From JBKHYJ01 sp046565505 (GTDB lineage Bacteria > Acidobacteriota > Blastocatellia > UBA7656), in assembly GCA_046565505.1 (NCBI GenBank), contig JBKHYJ010000004.1, positions 1-12,516 of the forward strand: 12,516 bases of DNA, read 5' to 3'. The position numbers and the translations under genes were made by a program. This document shows, in pieces, positions 1 through 6,480 of the stretch. The notes under the pieces were generated by a model. The model was not told the origin of the DNA. It did no database searches and saw only the letters and a list, made by a program, of their open reading frames with translations. Numbering within the stretch: the stretch's first letter is position 1; each line of letters starts with the position of its first letter.

Positions 1-2
1 CC

Positions 3-1151
3 AGCGGCATTCTGCTGATCATCTCCACAGTTGTTTCGCTCCTGCTCGCCAATTCTACTATCGGCACAAATTACTTGAGCCTCTGGCAGGTGTATGCCGC
101 CGGCTTGACCGTCGAGCACTGGGTCAATGACGCGCTGATGGCGGTTTTCTTCTTACTGATCGGCCTGGAGCTCGAACGCGAGCTTTATAACGGCGAACTC
201 TCGAATCTCAAAAACGCGCTGCTTCCCATTGTCGCGGCAACCGGCGGCATCTGCCTGCCAGCACTGATTCATTTCGCTTTGAATGCGGGAACGCCGACGC
301 AGGCCGGGATCGGCATCCCGATGGCGACCGACATCGCCTTTGCTTTGGGCGTTCTCGCGCTTTTGGGAGGCCGCGTCCCGGCTTCCCTGAAAGTCTTTCT
401 AACCGCGCTCGCCGTGATGGATGACCTGGGCGCGATCATCGTCATCGCCCTCTTTTACACGGCGCGGCTCTCGGTTGCTCATCTAGTCGGCGCGGTTGTG
501 GCCTTTAGTCTGCTCGTCGCGCTGAATCGTTTTTTCCGCCTGATGTCGCTCGCTCCGTATGTGCTGGGCGGAGTGTTGATGTGGTTTTTGATGCTCAAGT
601 CAGGCGTTCACGCGACGATTGCCGGAGTCTTGCTGGCGTTCGCGATTCCATTCTCCCCAAAAGAAGACGACGAAGAATCCCCTTCGCACCGGCTTGAGCA
701 TCTCTTGCATAAGCCGGTCGCATTCATCACCCTGCCCACCTTCGCGCTGGCGAATACGGGAATCGTCATCGGGCCTGGCTGGACGCGGAGCTTATTGAGC
801 GCCAATAGCTCGGGGGTCTTCGGCGGCCTGGTCCTGGGCAAGCCTTTGGGCATCACCCTCCTGAGCCTCCTGGCCGTCGCCATCGGCGTTTGCAGGTTGC
901 CGCTCGATTTGAATTGGCGGCACATCTTCGGCGCGGGGCTTTTGGGCGGCGTCGGTTTCACGATGTCTATTTTTATTACTAACCTGGCATTCGCAGGGGA
1001 CCTGGAAATGATAAACGCCTCGAAGATGGCAATTCTGCTGGCGCCACTAACGGCGGGAGCAATTGGCTTTCTGTGGCTCACAGTGTCCGGCAAACCCACA
1101 GCATCAGACCCGGACGCAGGCGCGATGGATTTTTACGCGCCCGAAGTGTGA
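3..1151 (+). CDS. nhaA: Na+/H+ antiporter NhaA (5' end cut by window edge)
   Basis: Inner-membrane electrogenic Na+/H+ antiporter used for sodium and pH homeostasis. The frame is open from base 3 and the first visible residues (SGILLIIS, then LLLAN) match the start of transmembrane helix 1 of NhaA. I estimate only about 12-15 residues lie outside the window, so the TTG at 75 is not the real start. 382 residues are visible, against about 388 in E. coli. The family signatures are all present: NDALMAVFFLLIGLE, the ATDIAFALG segment with the TM4 aspartate, AVMDDLGAI with the two adjacent aspartates of the ion-binding site, LKSGVHATIAGV, GKPLGI with the TM10 lysine, and GVGFTMSIF. A charged loop of consecutive Asp/Glu lies before RLEHLLHKPVAF. 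The family call is secure and no damage is visible. A gap of 55 bp with an inverted repeat separates it from the next gene. Confidence 0.96.
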   Translation, partial: SGILLIISTVVSLLLANSTIGTNYLSLWQVYAAGLTVEHWVNDALMAVFFLLIGLELERELYNGELSNLKNALLPIVAATGGICLPALIHFALNAGTPTQAGIGIPMATDIAFALGVLALLGGRVPASLKVFLTALAVMDDLGAIIVIALFYTARLSVAHLVGAVVAFSLLVALNRFFRLMSLAPYVLGGVLMWFLMLKSGVHATIAGVLLAFAIPFSPKEDDEESPSHRLEHLLHKPVAFITLPTFALANTGIVIGPGWTRSLLSANSSGVFGGLVLGKPLGITLLSLLAVAIGVCRLPLDLNWRHIFGAGLLGGVGFTMSIFITNLAFAGDLEMINASKMAILLAPLTAGAIGFLWLTVSGKPTASDPDAGAMDFYAPEV

Positions 1152-1165
1152 GCGGGGAAGATACC

Positions 1166-1186
1166 TGATTACGCGACCAGTAATCA
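1166..1186. repeat. Perfect 7-bp inverted repeat downstream of nhaA
   Basis: TGATTAC, a 7-base spacer GCGACCA, then GTAATCA. It starts 14 bp after the nhaA stop and ends 20 bp before the GTG of the next gene. No T-tract follows, so a Rho-independent terminator is unlikely. The geometry also fits a dyad operator for a helix-turn-helix dimer. The function is undetermined. Confidence 0.4.
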
Positions 1187-1206
1187 TGTGAGGATGAAAG
1201 ATTGGG

Positions 1207-1641
1207 GTGAAATCTGAACCGCGCCCTGCCGGGATTACTGCCCTGAGCTTCTTTTCCTTATTCGGGGCGGCGATGAGTTCCCTGTCTTTCGTCTCGCTGC
1301 TGTTCCCCGGAAGTGTTCTCGAACCCGTGTGGCGACTCAACCCGCGAGCGCGCGAAGGCTTCGCGGGCATCGGTACGTGGGCTGTCGTTTTGATGTGCGT
1401 GGTCTGCGCCGCTTGCGCTTCGGCTCCGGTAGGGCTGTGGGGCGGCAGGCGGTGGGGGTAGCGGGTGGCGGCGCTGCTCCTGGGCATCAACCTGCTGGGA
1501 GACGTTGTTAACGCACTCTCGGGGATGGAGCCGGGGGCGGCGGTCGGCATCCCCATCGTTCTAGCGATACTCGCCTATATGATGAGTAGACGAGTGCGGC
1601 GCTACTTCACAAGGTCGGCGGCTGTAGAGGGTAACATTTAG
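1207..1641 (+). pseudogene. Small integral membrane protein interrupted by an in-frame TAG
   Basis: From GTG 1207 the frame reads 84 residues (MKSEPRPAGITALSFFSLFG...) to TAG at 1459-1461. It then continues in the same frame, without any shift, for 59 more codons to TAG at 1639-1641. The downstream part (RVAALLLGINLLGDVVNALSG, then a hydrophobic stretch ending MSRRVRRYF) completes the pattern of a roughly 144-residue, four-helix membrane protein. I recall similar small bacterial proteins with a central GLW-GRRWGW motif. Here the codon after GRRWG is TAG, one base from TGG (Trp). The likely event is therefore a single Trp-to-amber change; sequencing error and readthrough are alternatives. No specific function is known to me. 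The ribosome binding site is weak (AGGA about 12 bases upstream). It sits 16 bp ahead of the TspO-like remnant, as if in one operon. Confidence 0.6.
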
Positions 1642-1657
1642 GATCAATGAATGCCGG

Positions 1658-1990
1658 ATGGTTCCGCCATCTTCAATTTCAATCGGGGCCTGCGCGATAG
1701 CGGCTACCATAGAGGGCGTGTGCGCGGGCAGGAACGTGAGAGCATTTTTCTTACAGCTACGCTTCCCGCCCTTTTCCGCACCGCTCAGGGTGTGGTCTAT
1801 CATCGGCGCTCTGTACTACGCTATCTTTTGTTTCGTCATTTCCCGGCTCCTCAGACTCGAAGACGATTCTACGCTCAGGCAAGTGGCCCTTGCGCTCATC
1901 TTATTTATGATGATTGTCAATGCTCTCACCAATTACGTCATCTTCCGCGCCCGGAACGGCTGCTGCGTCGGATGCCTGATTTGCGGATGA
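1658..1990 (+). pseudogene. TspO/MBR-like membrane protein, C-terminal half missing
   Basis: Reads MVPPSSISIGACAIAATIEGV, then CAGRNVRAFF, RFPPFSAPLRVWSIIGALYYAIF, and a later helix ending NALTNYVIFRARN before a Cys-rich tail (GCCVGCLICG) and stop. The pattern of a membrane helix, an FPPFSAPLxVW segment, a helix with paired Tyr, and N-A-x-x-N-Y-x-x-FRARN resembles the first three helices of the tryptophan-rich sensory protein (TspO/MBR) family as found in environmental bacteria. Family members have five helices and about 155-165 residues; this one stops at 110. The conserved part ends at RARN and I cannot recover the remaining helices in any frame downstream, so a 3' deletion is more likely than a simple frameshift. 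The start is uncertain, since ATG codons at 1647 and 1651 lie in other frames. The family assignment is from memory of the motif pattern only. Confidence 0.5.
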
Positions 1991-2063
1991 AAGGCTCACC
2001 GGAATCTCTTTGATGGCGGCCGAATCTGATTCTGCGCGGGCCTGGAGTCGCTCCCAATAGCAT

Positions 2064-2082
2064 ATTAAGCTCGGGGCTTAAT
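2064..2082. repeat. Perfect inverted repeat (7-bp stem, 5-base loop)
   Basis: ATTAAGC, loop TCGGG, GCTTAAT. It is followed immediately by TTTGACA. It lies about 200 bp upstream of the glycosidase start and 75 bp after the end of the TspO-like remnant. It could be a weak terminator for the upstream remnants or an operator; only a short T stretch follows. Confidence 0.4.
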
Positions 2083-2269
2083 TTGACATGCTTATTGCCG
2101 CGGGGCAGGTCGGCAAATTTTCAGTTGGACATCGATGAGTCGGAGTCGTCTTTAATCATTTAGATTGAGTAAGCTAATATCTTTATCATGACGCCATCTA
2201 TTCTAGGATTGCTTTTGCAGGTTGCTGGCGCATGGATGAAAGATAAGCCGGGTCCTTGTCGCGAAAGCC

Positions 2270-2276
2270 GGGAGGA
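2270..2276 (+). promoter_or_regulatory. Ribosome binding site deciding the glycosidase start
   Basis: GGGAGGA lies 6 bases before ATG 2283. An in-frame TTG at 2256 would place this motif inside the coding region and has no comparable site of its own, so ATG 2283 is chosen. Confidence 0.75.
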
Positions 2277-2282
2277 TTGGTA

Positions 2283-3593
2283 ATGCCTGCGCCAGCCTTT
2301 ATGTTCGCGACCGGTATTGAGAACAGCGCGCCAACCATCAACGGGGGCCGTGTACGCGTAGACGAGATGGAGAAGTGCGGCCACTACGCGCAGTGGAGAA
2401 CGGACTTCGAGCTCGTGCGCGAGTTGGGCATCACCTTTCTCCGCTACGGGCCGCCGCTGCACAAGACCCTCCTCGGCCCAGAGCGCTATGACTGGTCGTT
2501 CGCCGACCTAACCTTCGCCGACATTCGCGAAAAAGATTTCGTGCCCATTGTTGACCTCTGCCACTTCGGCGTACCCGACTGGATCGGCAACTTTCAGAAC
2601 GGCGACTTCCCACAACTGTTCGCCGCTTACGCCGAGGCCTTCGCCCGTCGCTTCCCCTGGGTGCAACTCTACACGCCCGTCAACGAGATGTATATCTGCG
2701 CCACCTTCTCGGCCCGCTACGGGTGGTGGAACGAGCAGCTGTCAAGTGACAGGGATTTCGTCACGGCGCTCAAGCACGTCGTTAAGGCGAACGTGCTGGC
2801 GATGCGGGCCATCCTTGACGTGCGCCCCGACGCCCTCTTCGTCCAGAGCGAGTCATCCGAATATTTCCACGCCGAGAACCCACGGGCCATCAAGCCGGCC
2901 GAGATCATGAACGCCGAGCGTTTTCTCTCGCTGGACTTAAACTACGGGCGGCGCGTTGACTCCGAGATGTACGAGTACCTCATGGATAACGGGATGACGC
3001 GCGACGAGTACCACTTCTTCCTCGACAACAGTCTTAAGCACCACTGCATCATGGGCAACGATTATTACATCACTAACGAGCACCGTGTGGCGGCGGACGG
3101 GCGCACGCGGCCCTCGGGCGAGGTGTTCGGGTACGATGAAATTACCTGGCAGTATTATGACCGCTACCGCCTGCCCGTGATGCACACGGAGACGAACTTT
3201 CAACAAGGGCCGAATGGCGACGAGGCGGTTAACTGGCTGTGGAAGGAGTGGGCCAACGTGCTGAGGGTGCGCAACGACGGCGTGCCTGTGGTCGGCTTCA
3301 CGTGGTATTCGCTCACAGATCAGGTGGACTGGGACACGGCGCTCAGGGAGGAGAACAACCGCGTCAACCCGCTAGGGCTTTACGACCTGGACAGGAAGAT
3401 CCGCCCGGTCGGGGAAGCTTACAGGCAGATGATCGCGGATTGGAGAGAGGTGCTCCCGACGCAGAGCGTCTGCTTGAAAGTGCCGGTCGTGATGCCCAGT
3501 GAACTAAACGACCGGTGGGCGGAGAGGAACCGCGAGCAAGCACATGCGGAGCGGGTGGCGACGCCCACCTCGCCCGCCAACACGGACAGGTAG
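2283..3593 (+). CDS. Family-1-type glycoside hydrolase (beta-glycosidase-like), divergent
   Basis: 436 residues with no signal peptide, so probably cytoplasmic. The fold type (TIM barrel of the GH1/COG2723 kind) is indicated by an early YGPPLH segment, a YDWSFADLTFADI helix, VDLCHFGVPDW, then TPVNEMYICATF with the likely acid/base Glu135, and PVMHTETNF with the likely nucleophile Glu303. A WYSLTDQVDW motif (residues 341-350) and NPLGLYDLDRKIRPVGEAY follow, matching the C-terminal GH1 pattern. The canonical family motifs are TFNEP and ENG; here they read TPVNEM and TETN, so this is an outlying subgroup and its substrate cannot be read from sequence. Family members are typically 440-480 residues, so the gene looks intact; the last 30 residues are low in conservation. 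The stop codon overlaps the ribosome binding site of the SDR gene, implying co-translation. Confidence 0.85.
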   Translation: MPAPAFMFATGIENSAPTINGGRVRVDEMEKCGHYAQWRTDFELVRELGITFLRYGPPLHKTLLGPERYDWSFADLTFADIREKDFVPIVDLCHFGVPDWIGNFQNGDFPQLFAAYAEAFARRFPWVQLYTPVNEMYICATFSARYGWWNEQLSSDRDFVTALKHVVKANVLAMRAILDVRPDALFVQSESSEYFHAENPRAIKPAEIMNAERFLSLDLNYGRRVDSEMYEYLMDNGMTRDEYHFFLDNSLKHHCIMGNDYYITNEHRVAADGRTRPSGEVFGYDEITWQYYDRYRLPVMHTETNFQQGPNGDEAVNWLWKEWANVLRVRNDGVPVVGFTWYSLTDQVDWDTALREENNRVNPLGLYDLDRKIRPVGEAYRQMIADWREVLPTQSVCLKVPVVMPSELNDRWAERNREQAHAERVATPTSPANTDR

Positions 3594-3598
3594 GAGGG
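3592..3598 (+). promoter_or_regulatory. Ribosome binding site overlapping the glycosidase stop codon
   Basis: AGGAGGG begins on the second base of the TAG stop (3591-3593) of the glycosidase and sits 8 bases before ATG 3607. Ribosomes ending on the first gene would be placed on the second start, supporting translational coupling. It also rejects the earlier in-frame ATG at 3544, which lies inside the glycosidase. Confidence 0.75.
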
Positions 3599-3606
3599 AA
3601 CAAGGG

Positions 3607-4344
3607 ATGAGATTTACGGACAAGGTCGCCATCGTGACGGGGGCGGCGAGCGGCATCGGCCTGGAGACGGCGAAGCGGCTCGGGGCCGAAGGTGCCCGCA
3701 TCGTGATAGCCGACCTCAACGGGCAAAAGGGCCTTGAAGCGGCAGATCAAGTGCGAACGGCGGGAGCGCCCGATGCTTGGGTGCGGGCCTGCGACGTATC
3801 TGCCGAAGCGCAGGTTGAAGCGACGGTGGCCGGGGCCTTCGAGCATTTCGGACGGCTCGACGTGGTCGTCAACAACGCGGGGCTGATGGTATTTAAACCC
3901 ATCACCGAGTTGAGCGGTGAAGATTGGCAGAGGATATTGAATGTGGACCTGCTAGGGGCTTTCTATTTCACAAAGCAGGCGTTCCTGCGGATGCGACCCG
4001 GAGGGGCCATCGTCAACGTGTCGAGCATCCACGCGGTGGAGACGGAGCCGCTGGTTGCCCCCTACGCCGCGGCCAAGGCGGCCCTGCTGTCGCTGACCAG
4101 GTCCTCGGCCCTTGAGGGGAAGCCGAAGGGGATCCGGGTGAACGCGATCCTGCCGGGCGCGGTGGACACGCCGATGCTGTGGGACAACCCCAACGTCAAG
4201 TCAGGCGAGGAGAAGATAAACCGCGCCGACGTAGGTCGGCCGGAGGATGTGGCCGCCGTGATCGCCTACCTCGCGTCGGACGATGCCGGATTCGTGCAGG
4301 GGGCCGCGGTGAGAGTTGATGGCGGGCGGTTGGACCGGCTCTAG
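3607..4344 (+). CDS. Short-chain dehydrogenase/reductase (classical SDR)
   Basis: 245 residues, the usual length for a classical SDR. The Rossmann nucleotide-binding motif TGAASGIG is at residues 11-18. An aspartate ends beta-strand 2 (IVIAD, Asp36), which in this family favours NAD(H) over NADP(H). NNAG is at 89-92. The catalytic tetrad Asn112, Ser140, Tyr153, Lys157 is complete (NVSS, then YAAAK). The C-terminal GRPEDVAAVIAYLASDDAG and VDGG segments are standard. The substrate is not evident. Its coupling to a glycosidase suggests oxidation of the released sugar or aglycone, similar in logic to glucose or polyol dehydrogenases; that is inference from context. It is intact and cytosolic, most likely a tetramer as for the family. 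Confidence 0.92.
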   Translation: MRFTDKVAIVTGAASGIGLETAKRLGAEGARIVIADLNGQKGLEAADQVRTAGAPDAWVRACDVSAEAQVEATVAGAFEHFGRLDVVVNNAGLMVFKPITELSGEDWQRILNVDLLGAFYFTKQAFLRMRPGGAIVNVSSIHAVETEPLVAPYAAAKAALLSLTRSSALEGKPKGIRVNAILPGAVDTPMLWDNPNVKSGEEKINRADVGRPEDVAAVIAYLASDDAGFVQGAAVRVDGGRLDRL

Positions 4345-4591
4345 AGTCTACCGGTAAACAGTAACAGTGAGTTACGAACTCGGAAAATCAGCGGCAACTT
4401 CTCAGAAGACTTCCGAAGCTATCAGAGAGATCAGGCGGGGCGGAAACTGCAAAAGGCGGAGAGGCGGATTTGTACTACGGTAGAGGGGCGCTGCATAACA
4501 ATCCGTTGAAGCCGACCTTCAGGAAGCCTTCTGATTAGAGGTCGGCTACGTATGCGCGGCTTAACAGAAGCATTACCTTCTTCCGGGCCTT
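4345..4591. other. Gap between SDR gene and IS debris
   Basis: About 250 bp with no credible gene. It contains a small GTAAC-N5-GTTAC repeat just after the SDR stop (about 4364-4378) and a much stronger hairpin at 4510-4547. An open frame near the start (ELGKSAATSQKTSEAIREI) is short and unrecognised. This stretch may be residue of deleted mobile DNA. Confidence 0.4.
4510..4547. repeat. Long imperfect hairpin (9-bp outer stem plus inner stems)
   Basis: AGCCGACCT at 4510-4518 pairs perfectly with AGGTCGGCT at 4539-4547. Inside, TCAG (4519-4522) pairs with CTGA (4531-4534), and AAG pairs with CTT around a tiny loop, with single-sided bulges. No T-run follows on either strand, so it is not a typical intrinsic terminator. 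It may be a relic of an IS end or a structured transcript. Confidence 0.5.
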
Positions 4592-5077
4592 ATGGAAACT
4601 ACAGAGAAAATCGTCGAGTCCTACTGCCGCTACGTGAAGCAGTGGTTTACCATCCCGAATATCAAATGCAAGGGCCAATATGAAATCGATCTGCTGGCGG
4701 GGCAAGCCAATTGGCCGCACCTCAAGCAAGTCTTCAAAATAGAAAGGGAGGTGGAAGAACTAACAAGTGGCAAAAAGCGCAGCGAGGTCAGCTATGAAGT
4801 AACGAGTCTGAGTGACAAGCAGGCAAATGCAGAGAAGCTATTGGAGGTAGTGCGGAAGCACTGGATGATAGAAAATGGGCTGCACTACGGAAGAGGCTGG
4901 ACACTGAGAGAGGATTATTGCAGGTTGCGAATAGGGGATGCGGCACAGGCTATGGCGGTAATCAACAATCTTGTAGTGGGCCTGACGCTGAGGCAAGGCT
5001 TCAAGTACTTGCCAGACGCGAGGAGAAAGTATAACGCTCAACCACTTGAGGGGCTAAAGCTCATCTTGCGCCGTTAA
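4592..5077 (+). pseudogene. Chimeric ORF: foreign N-terminus joined to the C-terminal third of an ISAs1-type transposase
   Basis: 161 codons. Residues about 36-161 look like the end of an ISAs1-family (DDE) transposase: ANWPHLKQVFKIEREVEEL, EVSYEVTSLS, RKHWMIENGLHY with the third catalytic acid in IEN, EDYCRLRIGDAAQAMAVINNLVVGL, and a terminal RRKYNAQPLEGLKLILRR. A full transposase is about 370-400 residues, so the first two catalytic Asp are absent and it cannot be active. Residues 1-35 (METTEKIVESYCRYVKQ to QYEIDLLA) do not fit this family. They resemble the N-terminus of a nuclease-like protein in which an EIDLLA strand carries the metal-binding Asp of a PD-(D/E)XK fold. The frame is open across the junction, at the 17-bp sequence shared with the IS66 remnant. 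No ribosome binding site is visible. The N-terminal assignment is tentative. Confidence 0.6.
4694..4710 (+). repeat. 17-bp direct repeat, copy 1
   Basis: CTGGCGGGGCAAGCCAA, identical to 6371-6387 and read in the same frame (Leu-Ala-Gly-Gln-Ala) in both transposase remnants. This copy sits at the apparent junction of the chimeric ISAs1 ORF. Confidence 0.85.
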
Positions 5078-5099
5078 ACCAGACTTTGTTACAGCCATG
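4697..5099 (+). mobile_element. ISAs1-family insertion sequence, 3' fragment
   Basis: Transposase C-terminus as described for the overlapping ORF, plus a short tail. ACTTTGTTACAGCCATG at 5083-5099 resembles a degenerate ISAs1 right terminal repeat as I remember the family. There is no matching left end in the window, so the element is truncated on its 5' side. Confidence 0.45.
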
Positions 5100-5442
5100 C
5101 TATAACATGCCTTCTGCTACCCTTATCCGACCGACAGCCGTATGATCCCGCTTGCCCTTATGCGCAATTATTCAGGTCCTTCGCCGCCAGTTCTGTTGAC
5201 AGCTTGTAGCCCGCCCGGATCATACATCCGTCGGGCGGAAGTTTCCGCGAACACCCTTCCAGCGTAGGAGGCCTCCCCAAGCCGTGCAACACCTGTTGCG
5301 CTCCCAGGAGGTGCGTAGGAGTTGCTCTGCCGTCGGGGCGCCTGACGGTCGTAGGGCCGAACACTCTCACCTTTACATCCTTCCCCCATAGCCCTGATCG
5401 CCATCTTCATCAGCATAATGATCAGACTCAAAGCCGACGCTG
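5100..5442. other. Hairpin-rich non-coding region between the two IS remnants
   Basis: About 340 bp without a recognisable gene but dense in short perfect stems: CCGCCC/GGGCGG with GGAT/ATCC (5211-5238), GCGGAA-GT-TTCCGC (5235-5248), the palindrome GGAGGCCTCC (5267-5276), GCAACA-CC-TGTTGC (5286-5299) and CACCT/AGGTG (5290-5313). Neighbouring stems share bases, so they are mutually exclusive. A minus-strand frame (5168-5431) is open but reads like no family I know. It may be a structured RNA, part of an older intron or IS, or chance in GC-rich DNA. I could not match it to a known RNA class. Confidence 0.35.
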
Positions 5443-5462
5443 GTAAACGTTCAGGTGGGTGG
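5443..5462 (+). repeat. Candidate left terminal repeat of the IS66 element
   Basis: GTAAACGTTCAGGTGGGTGG. IS66-family ends characteristically begin GTAA, and single-transposase members have ends of the GTAAnCGTTCAGG kind as I recall them. It lies 76 bp before the transposase ATG, a sensible distance. The partner right end is absent because the element is truncated, so the assignment cannot be confirmed internally. Confidence 0.45.
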
Positions 5463-6370
5463 AACGGAAAGCTCCGCTCCGATGGACAGCGGTATCAACA
5501 GGCCTATGCTTACAGCGAATGCTCGGTCGCTTCAACATCAGAGATGAAGATTGGCAACAGACTCCCACAGCCGTGCAACAGGCCTTTTCTTCGCTCTATC
5601 ATCAACTCTTGCTACTCGAGATTCGCTCCCAATCTTATGACCGGCAACTCGCTCTACTGCGCGAGCAGGTCGCCCAGATCGACGACTTGAAAGCTCAGTT
5701 GGCCGGACTTCGAGAGCGATTAGGCCAGAACTCCAACAACTCTTCCAAACCACCGTCATCAGATCCACCGCAACAACGCCAACCCTCTCAACGTCAACCG
5801 ACCGGGCGCAAACGTGGCGGCCAGCCCGGCCATCGGGAACGCGGTCGCAAGCTCAAAGTGGTCGCCCAGGTTGATCGCCTCGTCGATATCCGCCCTTCCA
5901 GTTGTTCACACTGCGGTGGGCTGCTGTTAGGCGATGATTCGGGACCGGCTCGCCGTCAAGTCAGCGAGGTGCCAGTCGGCCGCGCGCTCGTCATTGAGTA
6001 TCGCCGGCACAGGATCAAGTGTCCGGGTTGCGGTACGGCCAATCAAGTCCCCTCGCCCGTTGACATACCAACCAGCAGCTTCGGCCCGCGCACGCAAGCC
6101 ATCGCGGCCTATCTCAGTGGCCGCTTGCACGCCTCTCATCGTGACGTGGTTGAAGCGATGGGAGTCCTGCATGGGGTAAAGCTAAGCTTAGGCAGCGTGC
6201 CGGCCCTGCAGCGGCAAGTCAGTGCCGCGCTCTCAGGCCCGGCGCAGACGGCACAAAGCTACGTACAGCGGCAGGCAGTCAATCATGTGGATGAGACGAG
6301 TCGGCCTCAACAAGAGAAGCTACATCGGCTATGGCTGGCGGCCGTTGGTAAGGTGACGGTCTTTCGTCTC

Positions 6371-6387
6371 CTGGCGGGGCAAGCCAA
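6371..6387 (+). repeat. 17-bp direct repeat, copy 2
   Basis: CTGGCGGGGCAAGCCAA, identical to 4694-4710, 1,677 bp away. Bases on either side differ. It coincides closely with the point where IS66 transposase similarity ends. Confidence 0.85.
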
Positions 6388-6430
6388 ACAAGTGATTAGT
6401 AAGATGGCCAAACGGATTATCACTACAGAA

Positions 6431-6451
6431 CAGGGTCTAATAGAAACCCTG
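6431..6451. terminator. Hairpin between convergent reading frames, possible weak terminator
   Basis: CAGGGT, 9-base loop, ACCCTG. It lies 30 bp beyond the stop codon of the minus-strand membrane-protein gene and is followed on that strand by TTCTGT rather than a clean T-run. A short 6-bp stem makes this only a possible terminator. Confidence 0.3.
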
Positions 6452-6480
6452 ATCGGAGGCCAGATTATACATTTGCCGCA

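Larger units (their letters stand above)
1991..2282. other. Non-coding gap upstream of the glycosidase gene
   Basis: About 290 bp, AT-richer than its surroundings, with no credible ORF. It holds a 7-bp hairpin at 2064-2082 and the ribosome binding site of the next gene at its end. The promoter for the glycosidase-dehydrogenase pair presumably lies here, but I could not place a convincing -35/-10 pair: the TTGACA at 2083-2088 has no matching -10 hexamer at 16-18 bp. Confidence 0.5.
5443..6400 (+). mobile_element. IS66-family insertion sequence, 5' fragment
   Basis: From the candidate left end to where transposase similarity fades, at about 6390. It appears to be the single-transposase (TnpC-only) type, since no TnpA or TnpB reading frames precede it. 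The right half, including most of the catalytic domain, is missing. The right boundary is approximate. Confidence 0.6.

Noticed and set aside
608..1099. Minus-strand open frame of 163 codons across nhaA
   Set aside because: Antisense shadow of a well-supported antiporter gene; low-complexity Pro/Arg/Ser-rich product without domain or ribosome binding site.
2083..2088. TTGACA as a sigma-70 -35 box for the glycosidase operon
   Set aside because: No acceptable -10 hexamer 16-18 bp downstream; the following sequence is GC-rich.
2256..2282. TTG start adding nine residues to the glycosidase
   Set aside because: It would put the strong GGGAGGA site inside the gene; the ATG at 2283 has ideal spacing to it.
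2937..3206. Minus-strand frame with valine-rich product within the glycosidase gene
   Set aside because: Codon-complement artefact of the + strand gene, with no independent evidence.
5168..5431. Minus-strand frame of 87 codons in the hairpin-rich region, considered as a TnpB C-terminus
   Set aside because: None of the TnpB zinc-finger or DxDxxAAxN-type motifs are present; the text matches nothing I recognise.
5100..5442. Group II intron remnant
   Set aside because: I could not find a domain V-like hairpin (AGC...GUUC/GNRA arrangement) or reverse transcriptase text on either strand; kept only as a structured unknown.
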